A stretch of DNA of 64,000 nt from Rhineura floridana. Taxonomy: Eukaryota > Chordata > Lepidosauria > Squamata > Rhineuridae. Below the pieces are notes generated by a model that did not search any database, had not been told where the DNA came from, and saw nothing but the letters and a program-made list of their open reading frames with translations. Positions within the stretch are counted from its first letter, which is position 1, and every line of letters starts with the position of its first letter. The stretch covers positions 77,738,270 through 77,802,269 of the forward strand of contig NC_084489.1 in the NCBI RefSeq assembly GCF_030035675.1, written 5' to 3'. A program made the position numbers and the translations under genes. Positions 13,601 through 22,690 of this stretch are shown piece by piece.

Positions 13601-16600
13601 AAACAAACAAAAAGAAACATGCACAAATTAGTGACCTTGTGTTGGTAAGCTGGGGAATGTCATAGAAACAATTAAAAAAATGTTAAAAGATAAACTTTTC
13701 CTGAGAATGTGTAGGAGTAAGTCAGTGAGTTAATACCCAGTTCTGTTCCTCTTACTTTTAGGTATAGTTTACACAGCAATATTTATGTTTTTACCATATC
13801 CTTCCTTAAAATCTCTAGTGCCATTTTTTACAAGTTGCTTCTTTTTCCAAATGCAAAGTGGTTCTAAAAGTACTCCCTCTTTTCTTTATGTCATGCTGCT
13901 TTCAAGGACTCCAAGAATTATTATAATTCAGCGATTAATTTTCTTTAATAGCTATTATTACTGAAACTTCGGAGGGGGGGGCAACTGAAAAATATCTAAA
14001 ATTAAATCCCCAAACTAAAGTAACAGTATCTGTTTTGATAGTCTATAAATTCATTTAAAAAATTCTGTTGACTTTGATTTTCTCAGTAATGGATAATGTT
14101 GCCATCTTTTTATTTTAACAATAGTTACAGTTATATTTTCCCCCTATTTTAGAAGAACAAAGCTACATACTCAGGGATGCAGAAGCTGAAGTTCTTTTCT
14201 GTTTCAGTTTAGAAGAATCTCTAAAGAGAGCACAGGTGGCACCACTCTTCAAGGTACATCATTTTTTAAAAGATGCTGAATGTGTACAACTTCAGACCAA
14301 ATGATTAAATGTAATCTCCATCTATGCTAGGAGAGTAAACAATGTGTATTTCAAGCCACTTTTTGGCTTTTATTCTGAAATATATGTAGTTCAGCATAAC
14401 AAAATGGTGCAAATCTGATTCCATGCAGACATTGTACCAATGATTTTAGCTTACAAAAATATTGTGGTTTAGAGCCACATGCTTTCATTAGCTTCACTTA
14501 TAGCAACCTATGGAAGCTGAGTGATAGCTAGAACTTCCAACCATAGTTTGCAAACCCACTTCAAATCATGACTTCTGAATATGGTTTGCCAACTGATCAC
14601 AAACTGGTCTATCAATTCAGAAGTCACCAAACCATTTGTCAAGTTGACTGAATTGACCCATTGTTTTTGGTAAGTACTTGGCCTGTAAGTGATTTATAAG
14701 TGCTTAAGAAGAGCCTTGCTGGATCAGACCAAAGGCCCATCTAGTCCATCCTGTTCTCACAGTGGCCAGCCAGACGTTTCTGGGAAACCTACAAGAAGGA
14801 CCTGTGTGCAACAGCACTCCCCCATTTGTGATTTGTATTTGGTTGCTTATCCTCCATGAATTTGTCTAAACCGTCTATAAAGCCATCTAAGATGGTGGCC
14901 ATTGCAACATCTTGTAAGAAAGAATTCCATATGTGTTGTATGAAGACTCCTTTTTGGTGGAGGGAAGAGAAAATTCTTTAGGAATGTGTGCAATTAAAAT
15001 TCAAGATGGTTAATTGCAGAAAAACCATGCATTTGTTTCTGTATGGTAGCTTGTCGGCTGCTGGGCTTAAATACTGAATCTTGGCTAGTTCTTTGTTTAA
15101 GGTTTATGAAGGATAATTATGTGTTCAGAGCAGAGGAAAATTAGGTTTACTAGAAAAGTGCTATAGGCCATAGTGAGCCTTTTCCATGTTCAACAGATGT
15201 AAAATTACGATTTCATTTTAACTTGTGCAGCACTGTTCAGGAGCTGACCCAGCGTTTGTAAAAGTAAATTTTAAGCTTTATATAATTACAAAACTCCCAA
15301 CATGTATGGTCTACACCACCACCCTTTGTTATGCTTACAACTTCAGTTAGTTCCTCATCGTCCAATAACAACTTTTTTATTATTTGGGGCTTTGGTTGGG
15401 GAGGAAAAGGGAGTTTGCCGCTGTCTTGTTTCCTTGTCTTTCTAAAGTTCCTAGGGGCAGTGTTCCCTTCGAATACCTATGGGTGGTGTTCATTGATAGT
15501 CCTACTAGATCCATTGCAGTTAATAGATTTCAGGTCCCTAATGTCAAGCCTTTCCCCTCCATGCGATTCTTTCCGATCTGGTTTGGACTCTTTTCAGTCA
15601 ACTGTCTGCTGTAACCTATTTCTTTAATTGCAGCAAAAAGTAAGGTTTTATTTTCTGTCCTTTTGGAACTTTTATCAGCCTTTGATACCGTCAATTATCT
15701 CTTTTCTTCTTAGTTCTTTCAAACGTAATTCTCCAAAAACTGGATTTTTGGTTTTTCTCCTGCTTCTCAGTCCTTTTCAACATCACTATTTTCGGTCTTC
15801 AGTTATTGTTTGTTCTTCTCCTCAAGTTCAGGATCTTGACAGTGTCGTGTTTCATAAATGTTTTGATTTTAGGGAAAGTACTTCTATATTACACCTGGAA
15901 TTTGCCCTAGCCTTTCTACCATAAAATCTATTGTGGAATGTGCAGGAGGAAAGGTATTGACTAAACAGCCTTCCTTCCGAAAACTCATGGAACACAAGCA
16001 AAACAAGGTGAGTGTGATTTTGATTGATTTTCTAATGTGTTTCGGTTTAGAAAGTGCATCTGTTACATCTGATTCAATTTCATTTTTAATATAGAGCTTA
16101 TCAGAGATTATCCTGATTTCTTGCGAAAATGATCTTCACTTATGTCGGGAATACTTTGCCAGAGGCATAGGTATGTGTGCTTTATCCTCATAAGTTACTT
16201 CTGTTTAACAGTGCAAGATGGCACTTACAATAGTTTTAAGTTAGGAAATTCAGGTAAAGAGATGTAGCCTATTCTAGTGGTTTGGATATAGTTGGAGTGT
16301 ATATTAAATTCTGGGGGCAAGAGCTTGTAGAAGGTTTTGAACGTATAGTGGGCTTTTGCATACTATTAGAAAACACCTTTTTCTAGGGGTATGCATTGGA
16401 TTCAGACAAATACCAGGATAATGTGGGTGCCTCAAAGGAATTTGGGGTTTGTTGGAGACAAAGCAGCATGATCAAAATGGGTCCCCTTGAATGTTTCATG
16501 CTGCCTCGGCAATCCAGTCATTAAAAATACGCTGCAGGCATCTGCCAAAGTAATGTCTCTAAGCTTCCAACAGTGCCAGGGTGGGGTGATTGGGATCTAT

Positions 16601-19600
16601 AGAGTAGACTCTATCCTCTCTGGAGGGCCTTGTATGCCTGCAAATTTTAACCAGTTGTGTCAAAAGGAAAAAGTTTCAAGTTGTTTTTTAAATTTCCCAG
16701 TAGTGAAGGGGAAGGGGTACCAAGCAGACTTGGCTGGCCTACAAAGAGCTTTGAATCAAGACAGACTGTTTTGTGAAGTGCCAAATCAGAATTCAAACCA
16801 GATCTTGTGGTTAGTGTACATCCCCACTTTTTACCACAACCAGGTCCTTTTCTCCTGGTGCTTTGATGTTCAGTGCTATGGAATTTGGAGTAATATTGTT
16901 GCTTGTTGCCTTCTATCTTCATCTTGTTAATTTTTTAATGAAAAGGCTTGCAGTATTTCCACATTTTTAATTTGAAAAGGTCATGTGTGTCTGTGTGTAT
17001 ATGTATTTTGAAGTGACAGAAATCTAATGAGTGTTGACATTTACTGGTAATTTTTATGATTTTAAGAGAGACAGAGGAAAATGTCAGGAAATTCTGAAAT
17101 TGTATACTACTGTCAAAGCCAGTTGGATACTTTCTGTCACTTACCTATCCATAGATACAGATGCCAAATGTTGGCATTATAGGACTCTTTTTTAATTTTT
17201 TTCTGTTGGCCCTTAAAATACTGGCTACCATAAGATTTGCCTTGTATCCGTAATATTTGGAAGCTTCCCAATCTGGTTTAGATCCATGTTGATTTGTTAT
17301 TTGTGTCCAAATCTGTACTCTTAAATCTAAAACTGTGTTTTGTCGCTGTTAATTATGAGTAATCTAAAACATAAAAAAAAATGTACTGCCTTCAAGTCAA
17401 TTCCGACTTATGGTGACCCTATGAATAGGGTTTCATGGTAAGCGGTATTCAGAGGGGGTTTACCATTGCCTTTCTCTGAGGCTGAGAGGCAGTGACTGGC
17501 CCAAGGTCACCGAGTGAGCTTCATGGCTGTGTGGGGATTCGAACCCTGGCCTCCCAGGTCATAGTCCAACATCTTAACCACTACACCACACTGGCTCTCT
17601 CTAAAACATAGCCATAACTTTTTTTCTTTTTCACATAGATAGATGAACTTTGCAGAGCTTGGAAAAGTTACTTTTTTTGAACTACAACTCCCATCAGCCC
17701 AATCCAGTGGCCATGCTGGCTGGGGCTGATGGGAGTTGTAGTTCAAAAAAGTAACTTCCAAGCTCTGGAACTTTGCTGGCAAAGTGGCTACACCAGAGTA
17801 GATTAAGTCTTCAGGATTTTAATACAGGGAACCTTCTAAGTTTATTTAAGAAAAAGAAAAGTATCTTAATTCCAAGCATGGCCACCCCTTTTGGAGAGAT
17901 AAAGCCTGCTAAATGTCAGAAAGACAAGTGCAGCTGTTCTCTAGAAAGGGCAGACTTTACTGTTTGGGGTGGGGAATGGAAATAACGTTCTCTCTCCCCT
18001 AGGCTTCTTTTTTTGAGGGGATGCAGTAAGTTTGAGAACTAGGAATATGAGGGAAGTGCCCCTGGGTAAGAAACCTGCCAGAATTTAGGCAAATAGGTCC
18101 AGGGGCTATTGTGCTAGGAGAGTCTCCCTTATTATTATGGACGGGGTTACACTCCCCCTAAAGGACCGGGTTCGTAGTCTGGGAGTCTTTTTAGACTCTT
18201 CCCTCTCACTTGAGGCTCAAGTAGCCTCGGTGGTTAGGAATGCGTTTTACCAACTTCGGTTGGTAGCCCAGCTACGTCCCTATTTGAGTAAAGAGGACCT
18301 TACATCAGTGGTACATGCTCTGGTAACCTCACGTTTGGATTACTGTAATGCGCTTTACGTAGGGCTACCTTTGAAGACAGTTCGGAAGCTACAACTAGTG
18401 CAAAATGCGGCGGCCAGATTGCTGACAAGGACCAAGCGGTCCGAGCATATAACACCTGTTCTGGCCAGCTTGCACTGGTTGCCAATATGTTTCCGGGCTA
18501 GATTCAAAGTGTTGGTATTAACCTATAAAGCCTTATACGGTGCGGGACCACGATACCTTGCGGAACGCCTCTTCCGATATGAACCGGCCCGTGCACTACG
18601 TTCTGCTACGAAGGCCCTCCTCCGGGTTCCAACTCACAGGGAGGCCCGGAGGGTGATGACAAGATCTAGGGCCTTCTCAGTGGTGGCCCCCGAACTATGG
18701 AACAGTCTCCCTGAGGAAGTACGCCTGGCGCCGACTCTGCTCTCCTTCCGGCGCCAGGTCAAAACCTTCCTATTCTCTGAAGCATTTTAAATTACACTGA
18801 TTTAATTTTAAAAATGTTTATTGTGTTGGATTGTTGCTTGTATTTTAGTATTGTTTTGTTATTTATTGTATTTTTATGCTGTTTTATGTTCACCGCCCAG
18901 AGAGCTATTGCTAGTCGGGCGGTATATAAATTTAATAAATAAATAAAATAAATAAAAATAAATTATGAAAAACTGGAAAAGTCCCTTGTTTCTTGGTACC
19001 TCCCCCTTCCTGGAACTACTCTCCCATGAAGGAAAAAAGAATGCTATTGAAATGGCCTCAAACCATCTTTCTTTCACAAACGCAGGATTGAGGGTTCTTG
19101 TGTACTCCCCTAGTCCATATCTATACAGACAACTTACATGAGAAGCATGGTGGTTATGTGAGCTTCCATGGTGTTTGTCAGCAGTTAGGTCTGTCTAGGC
19201 AAACTACACCAAGTAACATATTAAGGTCTAGATGCAGGGGTGGCGCATCTTTGGCACTCCAGATGTTGCTGAACTACAACTTCCATCATCCCTGCCCATA
19301 GGCCATGCTTGCTGGGGATGATGGGAATTGTAGTTAAGCAACATCTGGAGTGCCAAAGGATCACCACCCTTGGAGGGATATCTCAGTTAAAATAATGGGA
19401 ATTCAACAATGGAACATCTTTATAAATCATATTTATTTATTCTTTATACATTCATTACATACATACAAGTACACGTGTATCTGGCTTCAGCCAGTAAAGC
19501 AGAATCATATAGGTCAGGGTCAAAGTCCTGACTGGTTATAAGCATTCATAATGCTTACAGTGGCCTTAGCCAGTAGCTCTTTCTTATATATTATATATCA

Positions 19601-21278
19601 GTATTGTGTATCAGTATACAGTTAACATAAAAGTATAAGGTTCTATTTCTTGATACATTATACAAGTTACGTTGCAAACAAGTTGTATTTTTATTTCCCT
19701 GAACTTATTTCAATACATTTTAATCTCTTATCTGAAAAGAAATGGGATAATCTCACCCTTAGGCACAGCAGACCTCTTGTTCTTGACTGCAGCATGGCAG
19801 TACGTTGGATCAGTCTGTAAGACCGATACTGGATACAGGAACTTCTCTCCCTTTTATAAGAATTCTTATCTCCTTACCATCTGCCTTCTCCCATTCTGCC
19901 TCCTGCCAGAGAAAGTGAACTCCTTGTCATGCCACCTGCCAGGGACAGCAAATGGGACTTCATCATAGTAACCAGTTACTTTTACCAGAAATAGTTTCCT
20001 CCTTATGCAGCTGGAAGCTGCGTCCCATTATCAGTATATTGGCTGACTGCCTGGAACTAGACAAAGGAGGGGGGAACAAAAATGTTTCTCTTTTTACCTT
20101 TTAACAAGCTATAAGAAAGTCTGCATATCTGGACATATAACATCTTATACATTAGCTTAAAACATACATTGTAAAGGCTCTTAGATGGGAAATGCATACA
20201 TTAAACATTGGGCCAGCCCACAACACTGTGATTTTTAATTGTTAGAAAAAAGAATGATTGGGAAAGAAGCAGGCCTAACTTTGCCACTTATGTCCTGCTC
20301 TTACAGCCACAATTCAGAGGAAAATGATGACTGATGTAAAGAACAACTCTGTTTATTTATTTCAACATCCCTCCCCCGATTGAAGTGCACTCGGAAATAA
20401 CCACTGTGATTACAAGCTATATCTGTCAAAATGAAAGGTAGCTCCTCCCCTCTTAAGCTCCCCACTCAACTCGGTTTCACTTCTCAGAAAGGAAAGGGTG
20501 TGAGGGGATGGCTGCGTGTTTAACTTTATGGAAAAACTAAGTTAACAGAGTTACTTGGAAGGTTAGGGGCTAGGCACATCTTGTTGAGGGTGCGATCCGA
20601 CTCAGTAACTTGAAAAAACAACAACCTGCATCATTGTGATTTCCTTGTTGTTCAAGGTACATGTAGAACCAAGTATATTTATCTTTCTATTTCAGAGGTC
20701 TGCTGCATCTAAGGGTGAGATTCCCGTTTCTTTTCAGATAAGAGATAGAACCAAGTACTGTATATATATATTAAGTATACTCCCAAGTATATTTATCACT
20801 TTACATTGAAGATGTTAAACTTGGCACAAGCCCAGCTTATAAGTGGCCACTTCCATGCCTTGCCCAGTTCACCAGCTGCAAATCTGCATCTCAATTTGAT
20901 ACAGCTTGCACAGGTCTGTAATTGAGACTCAGCTGTCAAGTATCTGCCCCTTACATCAGAATATCAGCCTATGTGAATGTTTTAAGGACACACATTCCCA
21001 CTTTCATAGTTGTCTTGAATAAGTGCCTCATCAGTTTTTTCTTACTTTGATCTGGCAACTCCTAGATCCAAGACCTCTCAAAGCATTTTAAATATAAGGT
21101 TAAACTCATGAGCTGCAGGCTCATTGAAATCAGTAGTTGTAATGAATTTACCATGGATGTATTGATTGTTGTGTGTTTTTCTTCTATATTTGCAGATGTC
21201 CACAATGCAGAGTTTGTTTTGACTGGCGTTCTTACCCAGACACTGGATTATGAATCATATCCTTCATATGTTCTCTGA
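946..21278 (+). CDS. PAXIP1: PAXIP1 (PTIP), 3' part: Q-rich region and BRCT 3-6, 14 exons
   Basis: PAXIP1/PTIP is a nuclear scaffold of the KMT2C/D H3K4 methyltransferase complexes and of DNA-damage signalling, where its C-terminal BRCT pair binds phosphorylated partners such as 53BP1. Exons: 946-1654, 2628-2722, 3231-3326, 6376-6513, 7472-7593, 9039-9223, 9651-9694, 11580-11647, 12486-12588, 13382-13550, 14153-14253, 15873-16007, 16095-16170, 21196-21278. All junctions are AG/GT and all phases agree; the total is 2124 nt (707 codons and a stop). Window residues 1-236 are Q-rich; BRCT3 is about 240-335, BRCT4 347-445, BRCT5 500-580, BRCT6 610-700, each with its late Trp (HWL, QWL, EWL). The long conserved runs match the remembered human protein closely. 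The N-terminal BRCT1-2 exons lie upstream of the window. It converges on DPP6, as in human. Confidence 0.97.
1720..1978 (-). repeat. LINE (L2/CR1-type) 3' UTR remnant
   Basis: Read on the - strand this contains a degraded LINE 3' region of the kind common in squamates: a gagttcc motif, then an A/T-rich run with scattered lysine-like AAA/ATA codons toward the tail. It has no frame. Assigned by resemblance to the clearer copies at 18120-18965 and 39160-39330, so weakly. Confidence 0.3.
2628..2722 (+). CDS. PAXIP1: PAXIP1 exon, start of BRCT3
   Basis: Acceptor cctag, donor gtaatt. It encodes [19 protein letters not shown] and ends ATWKR, the first strand and helix of BRCT3. Confidence 0.96.
2864..2925 (+). 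repeat. Sauria SINE / BovB-type 3' tail fragment
   Basis: The fragment reads gccgccataagtcg, then ttgacttggaggcacat, then five AAC units. This is the BovB-like tail shared by squamate BovB LINEs and Sauria SINEs. The SINE body is missing, so the parent could be either. Confidence 0.65.
3231..3326 (+). CDS. PAXIP1: PAXIP1 exon, BRCT3
   Basis: Acceptor ttctag, donor gtaaga; 32 codons in phase 0 with [20 protein letters not shown] and [11 protein letters not shown]. The GG-turn and the T/H-L strand are BRCT landmarks. Confidence 0.97.
3480..3765 (+). repeat. L2-clade LINE 3' tail
   Basis: A TTTTAATGTTTTTAA-rich run is followed by gggatataaatttaataaat and a TAAA-rich tail. The same ending closes the coding L2 fragment at 18120-18965, so this is the 3' UTR and tail of that group. 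Confidence 0.5.
3811..4437. repeat. Foldback DNA element with ~130-bp inverted arms
   Basis: The left arm (about 3811-3940) starts tttgtgcctcagttgaagca; its reverse complement reappears at about 4305-4437, ending gcttcaactgaggtacaaac. Shared blocks include ggaaggctgtactgtagc and the stretch around ctaaagttgactgtgt. A smaller inverted pair (ttggagacattcagcacccaa against cttgggtgttaggatgtctcc) lies inside. No transposase frame is visible, so this is a non-autonomous element in a PAXIP1 intron. Confidence 0.7.
5775..5830 (+). repeat. L2-type LINE tail fragment
   Basis: gaaaggtggggtataaatg followed by TAAA-rich sequence matches the terminal tail of squamate L2-type elements. Only the last ~55 bases are present. 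Confidence 0.4.
6376..6513 (+). CDS. PAXIP1: PAXIP1 exon, end of BRCT3 and linker
   Basis: Acceptor ttgcag, donor gtaaga; 46 codons in phase 0. It contains [18 protein letters not shown], with the BRCT Trp, then a basic KKKK and [16 protein letters not shown], which is nearly the remembered human sequence. Confidence 0.97.
6888..7029. mobile_element. hAT-like MITE (family A)
   Basis: A 142-bp near-palindrome starting cagcaatggggaa and ending ttcccaccccctg, with the family core of inverted 'acaactcccatca'-type arms around a ccattggccgtgctgg centre. The flanks tcgtaaag and ccataaag agree at six of eight bases, fitting an aged 8-bp hAT target duplication. Confidence 0.65.
7472..7593 (+). CDS. 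PAXIP1: PAXIP1 exon, BRCT4 start
   Basis: Acceptor accag, donor gtaagt. It encodes [20 protein letters not shown] and [20 protein letters not shown], leaving GA of a Glu codon to join the next exon. Confidence 0.97.
7605..7745 (-). repeat. LINE 3' tail remnant
   Basis: On the - strand an A/T-rich run with the phrase 'aggtggaataaaatac' before (TAAA)-like sequence resembles L2-type tails. Weak, no coding part. Confidence 0.3.
7965..8390 (-). mobile_element. Non-LTR LINE 3' end, clade uncertain
   Basis: Read on the - strand there is a C-terminal coding stretch, [18 protein letters not shown], of the Cys/His knuckle type that ends many non-LTR polymerases. It is followed by a noncoding run and a tail, taataaaccattcattcat. 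The tail and knuckle suggest an R4/Vingi-like or RTE-like lineage, but I cannot choose. It is 5'-truncated to about 0.4 kb. Confidence 0.5.
8850..9000 (+). repeat. LINE 3' tail (CR1/L2 type)
   Basis: Runs such as tgctgtttttaactgtttc and attaaattgtaaatcacttt, then gaattgattcataaatgaaa, are typical of squamate LINE 3' UTR ends. No coding sequence. Confidence 0.35.
9039..9223 (+). CDS. PAXIP1: PAXIP1 exon, BRCT4
   Basis: Acceptor acaag (a non-CAG AG), donor gtaaga. It encodes [20 protein letters not shown], then [17 protein letters not shown] to LVLNLL. The Trp of 'NAQWL' is the BRCT4 landmark. Confidence 0.96.
9337..9432. repeat. Palindromic MITE (family E)
   Basis: About 96 bp with inverted ends: agtgcaatactaagtatg at the left against taggattgcactgctag at the right, with the phrase gctcagaagtaagtcc inside. 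This is a very common squamate foldback unit. No coding capacity. Confidence 0.45.
9651..9694 (+). CDS. PAXIP1: PAXIP1 exon, 44 nt
   Basis: Acceptor cccag, donor gtatgt. With the G from the previous exon it encodes [15 protein letters not shown]. It is recognised only because both phases and the human peptide fit. Confidence 0.94.
9830..10065 (-). repeat. LINE 3' UTR remnant
   Basis: On the - strand the phrase 'tatggaattccctctgcaaag' and the following A/T-rich run resemble the 3' UTR of CR1/L2-type elements. It is degraded and lacks a polymerase frame. Confidence 0.35.
11404..11424. repeat. (CA)n microsatellite
   Basis: Ten or so CA units in a PAXIP1 intron. Confidence 0.9.
11580..11647 (+). 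CDS. PAXIP1: PAXIP1 exon, linker after BRCT4
   Basis: Acceptor ttgcag, donor gtgaga. It encodes [20 protein letters not shown] and RP, with AG of an Arg codon left over. This basic linker lies between BRCT4 and BRCT5 and is the least human-like part of the C-terminal half. Confidence 0.93.
12486..12588 (+). CDS. PAXIP1: PAXIP1 exon, BRCT5 start
   Basis: Acceptor ttgtag, donor gtgact. It encodes [20 protein letters not shown] then [20 protein letters not shown] is the first BRCT5 strand. Confidence 0.96.
12649..13223. repeat. Foldback DNA element with ~145-bp inverted arms
   Basis: The left arm (about 12649-12795) begins aaagcactgcaagatg; the right arm (about 13075-13223) is its reverse complement, ending catcttacagtgcttt. 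Shared blocks include ccattcatgcaa, catacatatgtgaaacca and acaatatagtctt. The unpaired centre holds no transposase; its left edge carries a CR1 3' fragment. This is a non-autonomous DNA transposon of unknown superfamily, unrelated in sequence to the one at 3811-4437. Confidence 0.7.
12791..12832 (-). repeat. CR1 3'-end fragment
   Basis: aaaaagagccctgctggatc and agaccaaaggc is the reverse complement of the 3' end of the CR1 group seen whole at 34150-35260. It starts exactly where the left arm of the foldback element ends. Confidence 0.5.
13382..13550 (+). CDS. PAXIP1: PAXIP1 exon, BRCT5
   Basis: Acceptor tttcag, donor gtaagt. It encodes [20 protein letters not shown], then [20 protein letters not shown] and [16 protein letters not shown]. 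The W-x-x-x-C of 'EWLEEC' is the classical BRCT signature. Confidence 0.98.
14153..14253 (+). CDS. PAXIP1: PAXIP1 exon, BRCT5-BRCT6 linker
   Basis: Acceptor ttttag, donor gtacat. It encodes [20 protein letters not shown] and [13 protein letters not shown]. Confidence 0.97.
14703..14965 (-). mobile_element. CR1 LINE 3' end
   Basis: The + strand reads aagagccttgctggatcaga, then ggcccatctagtcc, tgttctcacagtggccagcc and, further in, cctccatgaatttgtctaa and aagccatctaagatggtgg. This is the reverse complement of the 3' end of the CR1 copy at 34150-35260. It is a 5'-truncated insertion in a PAXIP1 intron. Confidence 0.75.
15873..16007 (+). CDS. PAXIP1: PAXIP1 exon, BRCT6 start
   Basis: Acceptor ttttag, donor gtgagt; 45 codons in phase 0 with [40 protein letters not shown] and HKQNK. 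This is the first half of the phosphopeptide-binding tandem's second BRCT. Confidence 0.97.
16095..16170 (+). CDS. PAXIP1: PAXIP1 exon, BRCT6
   Basis: Acceptor atatag, donor gtatgt. It encodes [20 protein letters not shown] and FARGI, and leaves G to complete Asp with the last exon. Confidence 0.97.
17375..17607 (-). mobile_element. Sauria SINE, near full length
   Basis: On the - strand it runs: a tRNA-like head with A-box ggtgtagtggttaag and B-box gggttcgaatcc; a middle with cttgggccagtcactgcc; and a BovB-like 3' end with ccataagtcggaattgactt. The order of parts is that of squamate Sauria SINEs. The tRNA-like part is a pol III promoter, not a tRNA gene. Confidence 0.75.
17653..17767. mobile_element. 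hAT-like MITE with perfect 8-bp target duplication
   Basis: A 115-bp near-perfect palindrome, from cagagcttggaa to ttccaagctctg, with arms through gaactacaactcccatcagc. It is flanked by GAACTTTG at 17645-17652 and again at 17768-17775, an exact 8-bp duplication as hAT transposition leaves. It has the same inner arms as the family A MITEs but different ends. Confidence 0.85.
18120..18965 (+). mobile_element. L2-clade LINE 3' end with open polymerase C-terminus
   Basis: An uninterrupted frame at 18137-18790 (217 codons) encodes the C-terminal part of an L2-clade non-LTR reverse transcriptase: [85 protein letters not shown] 3' UTR follows, ending cgggcggtatataaat and a TAAA-rich tail. The catalytic core is missing (5' truncation). 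The intact frame suggests a fairly recent insertion in the last PAXIP1 intron. Confidence 0.85.
19235..19372. mobile_element. hAT-like MITE (family A variant)
   Basis: A palindrome starting caggggtggcgcatctttgg, with arms gcactccagatgttgc / gcaacatctggagtgc and acttccatcatccctg / ggggatgatgggaattg, ending accacccttg. No clear target duplication. Confidence 0.65.
19400..20225 (-). mobile_element. Possible solo LTR of an endogenous retrovirus (fossil)
   Basis: On the - strand the segment begins TGTTGTGGGCTGGCCC at 20225, has a TATA-like TATAAAAG at 19852-19859 after about 0.37 kb, and an AATAAA at 19690-19695 about 160 bases further on. That order fits U3-R-U5. The far end is unclear (19400-19680) and no internal viral genes are seen, so it would be a lone, old LTR. 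Assigned from layout only. Confidence 0.4.
20692..20752 (+). repeat. Short inverted match to the possible LTR
   Basis: gaggtctgctgcatctaagg and tttcttttcagataagagat here match, in opposite orientation, the sequence at about 19735-19792. This is a remnant of a second copy of the same repeat. Confidence 0.5.
21196..21278 (+). CDS. PAXIP1: PAXIP1 last coding exon
   Basis: Acceptor tttgcag. With the preceding G it encodes [20 protein letters not shown] then SYPSYVL and TGA at 21276-21278. Up to DYESY it is as in human. The last five residues differ from the KFN I recall in mammals, and no good donor lies in between, so the stop here is taken as the true end. Confidence 0.9.
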
Positions 21279-22690
21279 AATACTATAATGATTTCTATAA
21301 GCATTCCAACCCCCCCCCTTAAATTGATTTTGTTCTCAGCAGCTGACAAAATTCACAGAATTGGTTGGCGATATACAATATAAGGCATGTGTTTCTATCT
21401 AACTTGTGAATGTAGAGAATTGGAAGGTAGATAAGCTAGTATCACCTATTACTACTGCATGTTTGAATCCCTCTCTTTGCTCTCACAGGCTCATTGAAAT
21501 ACATATACAAGTTTTCACCTATGTTTTTAGCTGTTGAATTGTTTACTGGGATTCCTTGAAATTCTGGTCATATCTTTTTATCTTTTGTTGTGGCAGTCCC
21601 TTTAGAAGTGTCTTAATAATTTATTCTACATGTTGGATCTCAATTTTTTAATTAGAATTGATATTTGAACTGAAAGTTAAGTCCTTTTTCTTTATAATAA
21701 TAACCCCCAGAAACAAAATTTTGAAACACATATTCTAATGAAAATAAAGCCTGGAAAACACAGATATAGTGTGTCCTGGCATTCAGTGCATATAGCATGT
21801 TTGTCTTGTTAGAGAGTTATAAAACCATTTTAATACGTTAATCTAAGAAATAAGTGTTTCTCACCTTGTGCTATAATTTCTTGTTTAAGGAAGCTGATTA
21901 TTACAATCTATACACATTTCAACATAGCTTTTTCCTTAACAAAGTCTACATATAAATTCACTTGACTGGAAGTAAAATGCCTTATTGCTTTAAAATCCCT
22001 GAAGCCTTCCTTCAAGCTTTTTCAGCCTATGGATGAATTGGCACTTCTGGAGTTCTTGTTTTCTACTTGTTTTGCTGAAGGCTAATAAGCAGTTCAAGGC
22101 AGGAGAGCAAGCATTAACTGCATATGTTTAAGATGTGCAACCTTTTATTATTAAGACATAATTAACTATGTTCTTTGTATTATAGTAGAGAGAGCTTACT
22201 TTTTATATCACAAATTAGTTTTCCTGATTTTTTTAAAGAGTTACAGTTGGTGGTACTTAACCAAATCAAATTTGGAATTTAAAGAGAAAGGGCTTGTGGT
22301 GTGTAAATTATGGAAGTAAATATTTTGTACTTTATTTTATTACACTCTGTTTCTTTTATATTAATGCTAAGCTGGTTTTTAAATAAACATACTTTTAAAT
22401 GATTTTTCTTTTAAAATGCAATAGTGGTTCTTTTCCTTTTTAATATTGTGCAATTATGGCACTCTTCGGTAAGAGTAAATTACTCTAATCATTCTTCCAA
22501 ATGCTGTAAGATAATCTTCCATTTATTTTACAAGGTGTGTTTTAATATTAAAAACCAAGTATTTTAAGCAGAATGTATTGTTAATGTTATGTGTATTTCT
22601 ACTGAAGTTAGCTTGAACTGATTCATATCTGCTGTGATCATTCTTCTTGTAATTTTTTATAAAATAAATATGCAAAAGAATTCACAGATG
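21279..22690 (+). other. PAXIP1: PAXIP1 3' UTR with candidate poly(A) signals
   Basis: AT-rich, repeat-free sequence follows the stop. AATAAA hexamers stand at 21743-21748, 22382-22387 and 22663-22668; any of them could end the mRNA. The limit at 22690 assumes the last of these is used. The repeat-free tract continues to about 24000, so the UTR may be longer. Confidence 0.6.

Noticed and set aside
15331-15924. Two ~98-codon frames before a PAXIP1 exon
   Set aside because: No family resemblance; T-rich intron sequence with a possible MITE shred at 15484-15535, and they overlap the polypyrimidine tract and exon in other frames.
17530-17600. tRNA gene on the - strand
   Set aside because: The A- and B-box match belongs to the Sauria SINE head; the anticodon arm is not tRNA-like.
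18137-18790. 217-codon frame as a host gene
   Set aside because: It is the C-terminus of an L2-clade LINE polymerase followed by the LINE's own 3' tail.
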